Part shown: one piece after another, positions 14,452-23,613 of the stretch
Layout: every line of letters starts with the position of its first letter
How positions within the stretch are numbered: the first letter of the stretch is position 1
Source of the DNA: CAYVAP01 sp964343195
GTDB lineage: Bacteria; Bacteroidota; Bacteroidia; J057
Assembly: GCA_964343195.1 (NCBI GenBank)
Contig: CAYFIR010000007.1
Coordinates: 76,189-140,188, forward strand
Direction: 5' to 3'
Length of the DNA stretch: 64,000 nt
The notes under the pieces: model-generated
What the model was told of the DNA's origin: nothing
Database searches by the model: none
What the model saw: only the letters and a program-made list of their open reading frames with translations
Position numbers and translations under genes: made by a program

Positions 14452-16806
14452 ATGAACATGAATCTTCAAAAACTACTACTCAAACCCATGTGGGTGGCAA
14501 TGGTCCTGATCCTGGCCCTCCCTAGCTGGGCACAGGACGACTTATCCAAACTGCACGGTGGAACCGGCGGGCTTTGGCTACCCGTCAACCTGCAAAAATA
14601 CAATGCAGAGGAAATGCCCGCCATGGGACTGGAGATCCCCGTTGATAGCGTATACCACCCTGAGGGAGAAGACCTTAGTGACGCAGTCGTGAGGCTGAAT
14701 GGCGGTTCCTGTACGGCTGAGGCCATCTCTGGTAGCGGCCTGCTGTTCACCAATCACCACTGTGCGTTTGACATGGTGGCGGAGCTTTCCACGGAAGAAA
14801 ACGATATCCTCACCACAGGCTTCTGGGCCTACGAACGCGGGGAAGAAATCCCACTGGAAGGGGCTACGGCCAGCTTCCTGATTCGTTCAGAAGATGTCAC
14901 CAAGCGGGTACTGGCCGATCCCAACCAAATGGAAGCCGTCATTGCCAAAATCGAAGCAGAAGCTACCGAAGGAACTGATTACGAGGCCGAGGTCAAGCCT
15001 GTATTCCACGGCAGCGAGTACTATCTGTTCGTGTATGAGACTTTCCGCGACATCCGCCTGGCGGGCATCCCTCCAGTAGCCATCGGCAAGTACGGCTACG
15101 ACCAGGACAACTGGGTATGGCCACGCCATACCGGTGACTTTGCCATGCTACGGGTATATGCCAATGCAGACAACGAACCTGCTGATTATTCTACAGACAA
15201 CAAGCCCTACAAGCCTCGCCACCACTTCCCCATCAGCATTGCAGGTGTCGAAAAGGATGAGTTTACCATCGTCATGGGCTACCCTGGTTCTACCCAGCGC
15301 TATCTGACTTCCTATGCCATCGAGCAGGAACTGGTCCAGAACAACCCTGACCGCATCGAATTGATGGGCGACGTAGCCGAAATCATGGATGCCACCATGG
15401 AAGCCAATAACTCAGACCGCATCAAGCTTGAAGGCAGCTATGCCGGTCTGATGAATGCCTACAAGTATTACATTGGGCAGACCACCATGCTGGACCGCTA
15501 CGACATCGTAGGCCAGAAAGCCGAGGCAGAAGCTGCTTTCCAGGAGTGGGTCAACCAGGACGCCACACGTAAGGAGAAACTGGGAAGCCTGCTGAACGAA
15601 ATGGAGGACGCTTATGACCAGATTGCTCCATTCGAACGATTCTATAACCACCTGGTTTACAGTACTGTTCACCCGGACGTAGCTCCAAAGGGTACGTTCT
15701 ATAGCTACAGCCAGCTTGGCTCACTTCGTCAGGCATTGGGCTCCGGACAGGACCTCGCTATCGTAGAAGCCACCGATGCATTAAAGGCAGGATTGGATGA
15801 TTACTTTGAAAGCATGGTGCTTGCTGCTGATCAGGAGATTTTCATCGCCAGCTTCCTGAATCTGTACGAGAATCTGCCAGAAGAAATGCACCCGGATATT
15901 TTCGCAGAGATCGCGAGCGGGGTAATGGCAGGTACAGAGGAGCCTGTCGAAGAAGTCGTTGTTGAAGTCATCGAAGAAGAGCCCAAGAAAAAGCGCCGCT
16001 GGTGGCAGCGAAAAAATCAGGAAGAAGAGGTCGTTGCGGTGGAAGAAGTCGTAATCGAAGAAATTGACCTGATGGCCGACATGAGCCTTGAGGAGCGCGT
16101 CCGCAACTGGACCGAAGAAGCCTACGCAGTTGCACTGGCTACCGACCGCGATCGATTGGAGGAGTTTCTCGCCAATCCTTCCGGAGCTACCCTGCAGGCA
16201 GATCCGCTGGTGCGCTTTAGCACCGAGATGATCACTGCTTATGTGTACCAGGTTGCCCGCCCTTACAACACCATCTCCCAAGAGCTGGAGGATCTACAGC
16301 AGACCTACCTGGCCTCATTGCGAGAGATGTATCCCGAGAAAAACTTCTACCCGGATGCAAATTCCACCATGCGGGTTTCCTATGGTACAGTCCAGCCTTA
16401 CCGTCCACGCGACGGGGTTATCTACCAATATTACACGACCCTGGCTGGTGCCATAGAGAAAGAAAACGAAGCTCCTGAGGATCCAGATTACTACATTCCT
16501 CCCAAAATTCGTGAGCTGTATGACGCCAAAGACTATGGCCCTTACGGGGACGACGAACTGGTTACCTGCTTTATCACCACCTGCCAAAGCTCTGGTGGCA
16601 GCTCTGGTTCTCCTGCCCTTAATGGCAAAGGCGAACTGGTGGGCATCCTCTTTGACGGGAACTGGGAAGCGATGACAAGCGACATCTACCCCATTCCCAG
16701 CCTGACCCGTTCCATTGTGGTGGACGTCCGCTACGTGCTGTTTGTCATCGACAAGTTTGCCGGAGCGACCAACCTGATCGAAGAAATGACCATCGTTACG
16801 GAATAA
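14452..16806 (+). CDS. S46 family dipeptidyl-peptidase, DPP7 type
   Basis: 784 residues with a Sec signal peptide (about 1-27, cleavage near SWAQ). Chymotrypsin-fold catalytic residues are visible: His103 (LLFTNHHC) and Ser720 (SSGSPAL). The residue in FDGNWE (Gly736) is glycine, as in DPP7, rather than the arginine of DPP11, so hydrophobic rather than acidic P1 residues are expected. The enzyme removes dipeptides from peptide N-termini in the periplasm. Odd: an acidic-basic-acidic low-complexity stretch at about 496-538 (EEVVVEVIEEE then KKKRRWWQRK) inside the helical domain, not typical of the family. An ATG at 14458 is an alternative start. A terminator follows. Confidence 0.95.
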   Translation: MNMNLQKLLLKPMWVAMVLILALPSWAQDDLSKLHGGTGGLWLPVNLQKYNAEEMPAMGLEIPVDSVYHPEGEDLSDAVVRLNGGSCTAEAISGSGLLFTNHHCAFDMVAELSTEENDILTTGFWAYERGEEIPLEGATASFLIRSEDVTKRVLADPNQMEAVIAKIEAEATEGTDYEAEVKPVFHGSEYYLFVYETFRDIRLAGIPPVAIGKYGYDQDNWVWPRHTGDFAMLRVYANADNEPADYSTDNKPYKPRHHFPISIAGVEKDEFTIVMGYPGSTQRYLTSYAIEQELVQNNPDRIELMGDVAEIMDATMEANNSDRIKLEGSYAGLMNAYKYYIGQTTMLDRYDIVGQKAEAEAAFQEWVNQDATRKEKLGSLLNEMEDAYDQIAPFERFYNHLVYSTVHPDVAPKGTFYSYSQLGSLRQALGSGQDLAIVEATDALKAGLDDYFESMVLAADQEIFIASFLNLYENLPEEMHPDIFAEIASGVMAGTEEPVEEVVVEVIEEEPKKKRRWWQRKNQEEEVVAVEEVVIEEIDLMADMSLEERVRNWTEEAYAVALATDRDRLEEFLANPSGATLQADPLVRFSTEMITAYVYQVARPYNTISQELEDLQQTYLASLREMYPEKNFYPDANSTMRVSYGTVQPYRPRDGVIYQYYTTLAGAIEKENEAPEDPDYYIPPKIRELYDAKDYGPYGDDELVTCFITTCQSSGGSSGSPALNGKGELVGILFDGNWEAMTSDIYPIPSLTRSIVVDVRYVLFVIDKFAGATNLIEEMTIVTE

Positions 16807-16917
16807 TCCTCCGCAGAATTGCTGATGGAAGGCCAATTGTAACGAGAAGACAGTCAGGAACAGGCGAAGTGGCCCAAGGCTTTGATCCCCCTGAAATCCA
16901 GACGGTCTGAACACCGA

Positions 16918-16949
16918 AAATCCCCGCCGACAAGCGGGGATTTCTTTTT
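16918..16949 (+). terminator. Rho-independent terminator after the S46 peptidase
   Basis: Stem AAATCCCCGC (16918-16927) with GCGGGGATTT (16934-16943) and a T tract to 16949. Confidence 0.88.
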
Positions 16950-17011
16950 GGTCTGCTTTTTGTCCTTCTAGCGACGCGCATACCGACATCACATACGCCT
17001 AATTATCAGCT

Positions 17012-18115
17012 ATGTATCCAAATTCCCGTATCTACGTCGCGGCATCCAGCCAGCATGTAGGTAAAACCACCACCACGCTCGGATTGATGGCAGCCCTGAA
17101 AGCCCAGGGGCTTGATACGGGATACTGTAAACCGGTAGGGCAGAAATTCGTGGAGTACAAAGGCGAAAGAGTGGATAAGGATGCCCTGTTGTTTGCGTCC
17201 TTTTTTGACTTCGAACTCGCCAAAGAACTTCATAGTCCTGTCATCCTGGGCCCGGGTGTGGTCGCTCGGCATCTGGACGGTACCCATGTCCCCAGCCAAC
17301 CCGTCATGTGGGCAGACCAGGAACTTCAGGACCGCTACCAAACCGTGATTTATGAAGGGACAGGCCACCCGGGAGTGGGAAGTGCCGTAGGGCTCTCCAA
17401 TGCAGATGTGGCGGCCATGCTTAAGTCTCCCGTGGTGATGGTGGTTGAAGCTGGAATTGGCAAAACCCTGGATCAATTAGCATTGAACGTCGCCCTTTTT
17501 AGGGCTCAGGGGGTTCCCATAGTCGGGGTGGTAGTCAACAAGGCTTTGCCAGAAAAAATCGAAAAAATCAGGTACTATGTAAGCCGCGGACTCAAGCAGT
17601 TTGGGATACCTCTACTGGGAGTGGTGCCTTACGTCCCTCAACTGGGACTGCCCCAGATACAGACTTTGCAGCAGGAAATCGAAGCCGAATGCTGGCTACA
17701 TCGCGACCAGTGTCACCGCCCCTTCCACGAGTTGCTGAGCAGCCATTCGCTGGATCAGGTAGGCCGCCATCCAAGCAAGCAATGGCTATTGGTGGTGAGT
17801 GATCGCAGGGCTAGCCGCTCGCTCAACCATTTCCAGCAGATAGACAAAGCCAATCCTTCGTTGCCATCACCACTGGCAGGCATCGTAGTAGCAGGAGACG
17901 AACCCTGCCTCACCCGAGAAAACCTTCAGTACCTGCAAAAGCATCGTATTCCAGTTCTCATTTCTCCAATGGATACCTATGAGGTAGTGTTGAGTTTTGG
18001 CAAACTCGAAGTCAAAATCAGCACCAGAACCCCCTGGAAAATGCAACAGGCCGTTTCGCTGTTTCGGCAGCATGTGGACATCAGCCCATTACTGGAAGCA
18101 AGAATCTGGAATTGA
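17012..18115 (+). CDS. BioD-like P-loop NTPase fused to a DRTGG-type domain
   Basis: 367 residues. The N-terminal half is a dethiobiotin-synthetase-like P-loop domain (SSQHVGKTTTTLGLM, Walker A) with KPVGQ, as in the N-terminal part of large phosphate acetyltransferases. It is followed by a DRTGG-type regulatory domain (about 270-345: LAGIVVAGDEP, then PVLISPMDTYEVV). The catalytic Pta domain is absent. The role is unknown; family members are annotated AAA ATPase or 'cobyrinic acid a,c-diamide synthase-like', and a nucleotide-sensing role is possible. No signal peptide. An FAD dehydrogenase follows 85 nt later. Confidence 0.82.
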   Translation: MYPNSRIYVAASSQHVGKTTTTLGLMAALKAQGLDTGYCKPVGQKFVEYKGERVDKDALLFASFFDFELAKELHSPVILGPGVVARHLDGTHVPSQPVMWADQELQDRYQTVIYEGTGHPGVGSAVGLSNADVAAMLKSPVVMVVEAGIGKTLDQLALNVALFRAQGVPIVGVVVNKALPEKIEKIRYYVSRGLKQFGIPLLGVVPYVPQLGLPQIQTLQQEIEAECWLHRDQCHRPFHELLSSHSLDQVGRHPSKQWLLVVSDRRASRSLNHFQQIDKANPSLPSPLAGIVVAGDEPCLTRENLQYLQKHRIPVLISPMDTYEVVLSFGKLEVKISTRTPWKMQQAVSLFRQHVDISPLLEARIWN

Positions 18116-18200
18116 GTCGAAGGTCTTCTTTCGGGTATTCAGAATCCAGGGTAAATGGTATCCTAATTTGATCTCGTCCGCATAGGTGTTACATTCCTGT

Positions 18201-19820
18201 ATGGACTCTAGCTACGACGTTGTCATCATAGGCGGCGGCCTGGCCGGTATTACGGCTGCCCTGGAATTACTAGATCATCATCAGAAGATCCTTTTGCTGG
18301 ACCGCAGCACTCCGGATCGCCTGGGAGGCCTCGCCCGTTGGGCCATGGGAGGGCTGTTTTATGTAGATTCTCCCTTTCAGCGCAAAGCAGGTTTTCAGGA
18401 CTGTCCCGAGCGGGCCTTAAAAGACTGGATTTCATTTGCAGAATTTGAGCCGGGTGACGAACTCCCCCGCCAATGGGCCGAGCAGTACGTCAGTCGCTGT
18501 ACCCCGGAGGTTTATGAATGGCTAAAGCCAAAGGGAGTGCGATACATCCCCTCAGTCCAGTGGCTGGAAAGAGGCTGGCATCAGGCCGGAAACTCTGTCC
18601 CCAGGTTTCACGTCGTGTGGGGCACGGGTCAGGGGCTGGTAGATACCCTGCTGAATCATTTGCACAAGCATCCCAACCGACGACAGCTTACCCTGGCTTT
18701 CCAACAAGACGTAACAGATCTCCTGGGGGATCATAACCGCGTGTCAGGAGTTCGAGGAAAAAACCTCAACACGCAAGAGCCATTCGAAGTGGAAGCCCAC
18801 ACCGTCATCATCGCCGCCGGAGGCATTACCGGGGACGTCGACCTCGTAAAACGACACTGGCACCACGACCTGGGCGCCCCTCCCCCTACCCTGTTGACCG
18901 GTTCGCACCGCGTCGCCAATGGAGACATCCACCAGATCGCTGAGCGCCTGGATGCGCGGGTCACCCACCTCGACAAGCAATGGAACTATGCCGCCGGAGT
19001 GCACCATCCTGATGCCGACCACCCTGCCCACGGGCTGAGCCTGGTGCCCCCGAAAACGGCCGTTTGGGTCGATCATCGTGGAGACCGCATCGGACCGGAA
19101 CCCCTGATCACGGGATTTGACACCCGCTTCTTGGTGGAGCAAATTGCCCGGCAGGAAAAGGGCTATTCCTGGCAGATCCTCAACCACAAGATCGCGCTGA
19201 AAGAGCTTGGGGTCTCTGGCTCCAAATACAACGATGCCATGCGGGAACGAAATACCCTGGGGTTCATTCGCAACATTCTCTTTGGGAATAAAAATCTGGT
19301 CGAAACCCTGGTGAACCGCTGTCAGGATGTCGTGATAGCCGATAGCCTGGAAGAACTGGTCCGAAAAATGAATGCGCTCACCGGTAGTGAAGAGATAGAA
19401 ATAAACAGGCTTAAAGCATCCGTACAGACATTCGACGAGGCACTAACTGGCAAAAGGGATGATCCGCAGGTGCAGAAGATCACAGAACTACTGCGGTACC
19501 GAGGCGACAAGTTGCGCACCATCCGCAACCAGCCCATCCTCGCCCCAAAGGCTGGTCCGCTGATCGCTATTCGGGAGTTTATCCTCACGAGAAAGAGCCT
19601 GGGGGGCATTCAGACGGATCTCAACAGCCAGGTACTTACCGTCGGAGGCAGTCCTATTGAGGGACTTTATGCCGTTGGAGAAGCAGCCGGATTTGGTGGT
19701 GGGGGGATTCATGGCAAGCGAGCTTTGGAGGGCACCTTTCTGGGGAATTGCATCTTCAACGCACGTGTGGCAGTGAAGCATATGGTGGGGGAAAGTCCAA
19801 AGGCTAAAGTCGGTATGTAG
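18201..19820 (+). CDS. FAD-binding dehydrogenase (fumarate reductase/KsdD-like flavoprotein)
   Basis: 539 residues from the ATG at 18201; a GTG at 18186 would add five residues. FAD Rossmann motif VVIIGGGLAGITAAL at the N-terminus, the LGGLARWAMGG segment, and the C-terminal FAD-binding motif GLYAVGEAAGFGGGG. This family (FAD_binding_2) includes 3-ketosteroid dehydrogenases and fumarate-reductase flavoproteins; this subgroup is annotated only as FAD-binding dehydrogenase. No Tat or Sec signal, so cytosolic. Substrate unknown. Confidence 0.9.
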   Translation: MDSSYDVVIIGGGLAGITAALELLDHHQKILLLDRSTPDRLGGLARWAMGGLFYVDSPFQRKAGFQDCPERALKDWISFAEFEPGDELPRQWAEQYVSRCTPEVYEWLKPKGVRYIPSVQWLERGWHQAGNSVPRFHVVWGTGQGLVDTLLNHLHKHPNRRQLTLAFQQDVTDLLGDHNRVSGVRGKNLNTQEPFEVEAHTVIIAAGGITGDVDLVKRHWHHDLGAPPPTLLTGSHRVANGDIHQIAERLDARVTHLDKQWNYAAGVHHPDADHPAHGLSLVPPKTAVWVDHRGDRIGPEPLITGFDTRFLVEQIARQEKGYSWQILNHKIALKELGVSGSKYNDAMRERNTLGFIRNILFGNKNLVETLVNRCQDVVIADSLEELVRKMNALTGSEEIEINRLKASVQTFDEALTGKRDDPQVQKITELLRYRGDKLRTIRNQPILAPKAGPLIAIREFILTRKSLGGIQTDLNSQVLTVGGSPIEGLYAVGEAAGFGGGGIHGKRALEGTFLGNCIFNARVAVKHMVGESPKAKVGM

Positions 19821-19984
19821 ATAACTGTACAGCCACGTTGAGGGGTATTTCCCTTTTGGGTTGACTCCGAAAAAAATTTCTCAAAAAAAATCACACGATC
19901 CGGTTACAGTTGTGCAGGTCTGGGTTACCAAGGGGTGTAAAAAGGGAAAGACACCCTGTATTGAATCTCAAACCCATAATTCAA

Positions 19985-20596
19985 ATGACCTTAAAACTGA
20001 TCTCCAAAATCGCCCTAAGCCTATTGCTCGCCTTCGGACTTACCACTCTTTCTTCCTGCAAGAATGATAATCCTGTCGATCCGAATGAAGGCAACAATAA
20101 CAACAACAACCCTGGCTTTCCGGTAGAGGCCATTCCTTCCTTTTCTGTAGGAGACTCACGTACTGTCTCAGGAAATGTGAGCAATGGCGAGCAGCTTGAC
20201 GAGCTCGACTGGGCAGCCCTGAGCAATGTAGCCTGCTTCCCCGCTACCCGCTTCATCGAATTTGAAGGAAACCAGGTGTTTTACTCCGTTGAGATCCCCC
20301 AGGGAGCGGAGCTGATCGTCACCGTAACCCCTACCGGCGAGCGTAAGCGCATCAATCTGTACGGCTACATCGAATACAACGGTAGCAACACTCCACCTGT
20401 CACCTCTGTCACTTCCTGCGAAGCAGGCTATGAGCTCTACGTCGGTACACCTGACCTGAATGCTCCCGGCGAACCCCAGGACATCTCCTTTGCCCAGGCT
20501 GTCAACAATGGCTTCACCGCCCTGATCGTCGTATCTGGCGCTCGCGATGTGCTGGAAGGCGAATATGACCTGACTTTCGAACTACAACCTATGTAA
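19985..20596 (+). CDS. Small lipoprotein of unknown function
   Basis: 203 residues. Lipoprotein signal peptide with lipobox LSSC (about residues 21-24), followed by an Asn-rich spacer of six consecutive Asn. The mature part is a beta-rich domain (VSGNVSNGEQLDELDW, then ELIVTVTPTGERKRINLYGYIEY) with two Cys that could pair, reminiscent of PPC-type carbohydrate/protease C-terminal domains. The start at 19985 is chosen because it begins the signal peptide; the open frame extends 75 nt further upstream without sense. Confidence 0.8.
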   Translation: MTLKLISKIALSLLLAFGLTTLSSCKNDNPVDPNEGNNNNNNPGFPVEAIPSFSVGDSRTVSGNVSNGEQLDELDWAALSNVACFPATRFIEFEGNQVFYSVEIPQGAELIVTVTPTGERKRINLYGYIEYNGSNTPPVTSVTSCEAGYELYVGTPDLNAPGEPQDISFAQAVNNGFTALIVVSGARDVLEGEYDLTFELQPM

Positions 20597-20729
20597 AAGA
20601 GGATGTTGAGAGCCTGGGACGTTGAGATGGAGCAACAAAACAGCCAGTAAGCTCGATCATCTCAGCATCCCGAAATCTCACCCTCAGAAAAGATCTGTCA
20701 GACGTCTGTACATGGCTGATTTTCAGCAG

Positions 20730-20754
20730 CGGTAGCCTCTTTGTGGGGCTACCG
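20730..20754. terminator. Hairpin between convergent genes
   Basis: CGGTAGCC (20730-20737) pairs with GGCTACCG (20747-20754). It overlaps the flippase stop codon; only three Ts follow on the + strand, so it is a weak terminator candidate for the lipoprotein gene. Confidence 0.4.
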
Positions 20755-22041
20755 TTTAGGTATCAGGGCCTTCCAGTCAACGCCTGTCAATCCCAGCAGA
20801 AACCACAGATGCCAGGCAATCATAAGCGCACTCACCGTGCTATAGAGGACAATTCCCGGAACCGGGCTGAGTAAATATCCTGCTATCACAAGTGAGATAA
20901 GGCGAGAGAAAAACAGCGCCAGGTTGTAGGTAAGCTGAAAGCCCAGTCGCCGGAAAATGTCAATCAGCCCGGTCAATGGAGTCGTGATAAATCGCAGGTA
21001 CAGCCAGGGCATGAGCCAGCGGGCAAATTCTCCTGTCATCCGCCATTCTTCGCCAAAAATCCACTCGACCACCGTCGGTCCCAGTCCCATGACCAGCACC
21101 AGCGGAATCAAGCCCAGGATGGCCAGTTGCCGGGTGGTCTTCAGGGTAAATGCCCGGAGCAGCTCGGCTCCTTTATTGGCCAATTGGCTTGCCTGCCGAT
21201 AAAAGACCTCTCCAATGGCCTGACTTGCCAGTCCCATCGGCATCAGTAATACCCTTTGAGCCATGAAGTAATACCCTGATATGGTTGTCCCAAAGAAGGC
21301 AGGCAACAGGTAAAGCGGCAGTTGGCGGGAAAGGGCATTGAGCCAGCCCGCGCCGATGGCCTTTTGGGGAAAGTCCCGATAGGAATAGGCAACTTGCCGT
21401 TCCTGGCCCGGGATAATGGGAATTGGGGTTTTGTTCAGGTTAAGTCGATAGGCGGTTGTCATCCATAGCCAGGCTGCCAGTTCTCCCGCTACCCAGCCGA
21501 TCAATAGTCCAGGAGCGCCCCAGTCTTCATAGCCCAGCCACAGCATGATGCTTCCTGAAGCCACAGCCTGTGCCAGTCGGCTCAGTGAAAGAGCCCGGTA
21601 GGCCTCCTGTCGGTTGAGCATCAGGCGCAGAGGCTGCATCCATCCTTCGAGTAAAAGGCTGAGGGGAAGAAGCCATTGCCAGCCTTCAAGCATCACCGGG
21701 GCATCAAAATATGGCCAGAACCATGGGCCCACAGCCAACAGCAGTAACGCCACCAGTGCAGCCCCCAAAATGGCTATTCCCTGGCTGAGTCGTTGTAAGG
21801 CTCGGGCTTCGCTTTCTCCTTCCGGTAGCATGACGGCCTGATCATAGCCTCCGTTGATTCCAACCAATGCCGTGATTACCACCGCCACAAAAAGCCCCTG
21901 CACCCCAAAGTCTGCCGCATCATACAGATGTCCCAACCAGGGCAGTAGTCCCAGGTTGATGAGTTGTGCCAGGGCTGAGCCTGTCAGCAATGTGAATATG
22001 GGCCGCCAAAAGGCGGAACTGAAAATAGCAGAGATTCGCAC
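20749..22041 (-). CDS. Polysaccharide flippase (Wzx-like, MOP superfamily)
   Basis: 430 residues with about 12 hydrophobic segments, a lipopolysaccharide/O-antigen flippase of the MOP family (LPWLGHLYDAADFGVQGLF is the typical first loop region). It would move lipid-linked oligosaccharides across the inner membrane. The start is GTG at 22041: a perfect TACCTTTG box (22053-22046) ends only four bases before it, so the mRNA may be leaderless. No glycosyltransferase genes adjoin it; the neighbours are an FMN reductase upstream and a lipoprotein convergent. Confidence 0.88.
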   Translation of the reverse strand: MRISAIFSSAFWRPIFTLLTGSALAQLINLGLLPWLGHLYDAADFGVQGLFVAVVITALVGINGGYDQAVMLPEGESEARALQRLSQGIAILGAALVALLLLAVGPWFWPYFDAPVMLEGWQWLLPLSLLLEGWMQPLRLMLNRQEAYRALSLSRLAQAVASGSIMLWLGYEDWGAPGLLIGWVAGELAAWLWMTTAYRLNLNKTPIPIIPGQERQVAYSYRDFPQKAIGAGWLNALSRQLPLYLLPAFFGTTISGYYFMAQRVLLMPMGLASQAIGEVFYRQASQLANKGAELLRAFTLKTTRQLAILGLIPLVLVMGLGPTVVEWIFGEEWRMTGEFARWLMPWLYLRFITTPLTGLIDIFRRLGFQLTYNLALFFSRLISLVIAGYLLSPVPGIVLYSTVSALMIAWHLWFLLGLTGVDWKALIPKR

Positions 22042-22045
22042 CCTG

Positions 22046-22053
22046 CAAAGGTA
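22046..22053 (-). promoter_or_regulatory. -7 box TACCTTTG of the flippase gene
   Basis: Perfect TAnnTTTG consensus, followed by CAGG and then the GTG start. No clear -33 element is assigned. Confidence 0.6.
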
Positions 22054-22080
22054 AGGGATTGATAGAGTGGAAAAAGTCTA

Positions 22081-22242
22081 AGAGGCTCTTTGGATTTTTC
22101 CTTTACGGCTCAAAACTTGTCTTTTTCACCTCTGTCAGCGTCAGTTTTCCTCAAAATACCTCGGTATTTCTCGAAAAACTTCCTTGTCAGAGTCAAAAAA
22201 TCCTGCGTTTGACCTCGAAACACCAAAACCCAAACAGCCTCT
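22081..22242. repeat. 162-bp near-palindromic element (MITE-like)
   Basis: The ends AGAGGCT (22081-22087) and AGCCTCT (22236-22242) are inverted copies, and the exact centre is AAATACC-TC-GGTATTT (22154-22169). The two 80-bp halves are clearly related near the ends and centre and diverge in between. AAAAAG lies on both sides. It sits 7 bp from the FMN reductase stop. Confidence 0.75.
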
Positions 22243-22248
22243 AAAAAG

Positions 22249-22818
22249 CTAGGGCGCAGCTTCCAACTCCTTGGCCGCGACGATGGCTCGGGCAAACCAC
22301 AGATAGTCTTTTACAAAACGATCCATAGACTCCAGCAGCGTATTTTCAACAGGTTGATCATCAGCATCAAAGGCGTACTTAACGTTGGGTACCAGGAGCT
22401 TATATGGCATGGGAAAAGCCCCAATGGAGAGAATCAGTTGCTGCATCTCGGTAGAAGCATTGATGCCCCCAAATTGCCCTGCACCGGTCGCTATGACCCC
22501 AATGGGCTTTCGGTAAAATTCTTTCCAGTAGTGGTCCACTGCGTTCTTCAGCACCCCCGTATAGCTGCCGTGGTACTCCGGTGATGCGAATATCATCCCG
22601 TCCGCTTTTGAGAGGGATTCGCTCAGGTCCACCAATTGGCCAGGGGGCTCCTCCATTTTCTGCCACCGGTCTTCAAAAATGGGCAATCGCCATTCACGCA
22701 GGTCGATGAGATCCACGGAGACTCCCGGGAGCTTGAGCAGTTCCCCTTCCAAAAAATCGGTGACTTTGTGGGTCTGCCTTCCTTCCCTGACACTTCCCAA
22801 TAGTATCGCTATTCGCAT
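22249..22818 (-). CDS. NADPH-dependent FMN reductase (flavodoxin fold)
   Basis: 189 residues. The N-terminal phosphate-binding loop ILLGSVREGR, the conserved FASPEYHGSYTGVLKNAVDH motif and GVIATGAGQFGG are typical of the NADPH_FMN_red family (chromate/azo/quinone reductases). It reduces FMN or quinones in the cytosol. It is a single gene; a palindromic element follows the stop. Confidence 0.92.
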   Translation of the reverse strand: MRIAILLGSVREGRQTHKVTDFLEGELLKLPGVSVDLIDLREWRLPIFEDRWQKMEEPPGQLVDLSESLSKADGMIFASPEYHGSYTGVLKNAVDHYWKEFYRKPIGVIATGAGQFGGINASTEMQQLILSIGAFPMPYKLLVPNVKYAFDADDQPVENTLLESMDRFVKDYLWFARAIVAAKELEAAP

Positions 22819-22988
22819 ATCGTTCTGGTTCCAGTCTGATGTTGCCTTAGAGGCTGAATTTATGATAACTGCCTAAATCCAACATAGTTTGTTCTGATAT
22901 TTACCACTTTGGTAACAAAGAAGTTGAAGGCAGGACAAGATGAACGCAAACTTTCAACTACGAACTTTCAACTTTAAACTTTCTTCCC

Positions 22989-22996
22989 TACCTTTG
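22989..22996 (+). promoter_or_regulatory. -7 box TACCTTTG of rpmH-rnpA
   Basis: Perfect TAnnTTTG, 25 nt before the rpmH ATG. Confidence 0.6.
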
Positions 22997-23021
22997 CAAT
23001 CCTGAAAAAAGAAAAGATCCG

Positions 23022-23186
23022 ATGAAGCGTACATATCAACCTAGTAACCGTAAGCGTCGCAACAAGCATGGATTCCGTGAGCGTATGAGCAGCCACAGTG
23101 GCCGCAAAGTACTGGCTTCTCGCCGTGCCAAGGGTCGTCACAAGTTGACCGTAAGCGACGAGGGTCGCCACAAAACCCATAAGTAA
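23022..23186 (+). CDS. rpmH: 50S ribosomal protein L34
   Basis: 54 residues starting [12 protein letters not shown], with the L34 pattern ([26 protein letters not shown]). A basic protein of the large ribosomal subunit. The following rnpA starts 7 nt after its stop, the near-universal rpmH-rnpA operon. The C-terminal tail ([12 protein letters not shown]) is a few residues longer than in E. coli. Confidence 0.97.
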   Translation: MKRTYQPSNRKRRNKHGFRERMSSHSGRKVLASRRAKGRHKLTVSDEGRHKTHK

Positions 23187-23193
23187 TGCCCTG

Positions 23194-23613
23194 ATGCCTG
23201 CATCAGCTGGCAATCGCTCCCAGAAACTGGGAAAGCAAAAGAAACTCAAGGCGAAAATTGCCTTTGACCATCTGTTTGAGCACGGCTCCTCTATGAAGGT
23301 AGGTGTGCTCAAAATTTTTTTTGCCCTGGATCCGCCTATGTTCCAGGGTCCGGGCACTTTTCAGGTAGCCGTTGCGGCTCCCAAACGCAACTTTAAGCGC
23401 GCTGTTGACAGAAATTTCCTTAAACGGCGCATCCGCGAAGCATTTCGCCTAAACCAACACATCCTCGATCAACCCTTACAGGAAAAAGGACAGCGGATCA
23501 TCATCCTGTTTTCCTATCGCCACCGGGAAAAATCCGACTTTGACCGCATCAGACGAAGCATGGTCAAAGCCCTTCACATGATCGAGCAGCAGATTGTGGA
23601 AGAAAAGAAGTAG
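23194..23613 (+). CDS. rnpA: Ribonuclease P protein component
   Basis: 139 residues. The RNR motif is visible as KRAVDRNFLKRRIREAFR, with an N-terminal basic region (LKAKIAFDHLFEHG) and a helical C-terminus. The protein binds the RNase P RNA and helps mature tRNA 5' ends. Immediately downstream of rpmH. yidD/yidC, often next in other bacteria, are not present here. Confidence 0.95.
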   Translation: MPASAGNRSQKLGKQKKLKAKIAFDHLFEHGSSMKVGVLKIFFALDPPMFQGPGTFQVAVAAPKRNFKRAVDRNFLKRRIREAFRLNQHILDQPLQEKGQRIIILFSYRHREKSDFDRIRRSMVKALHMIEQQIVEEKK

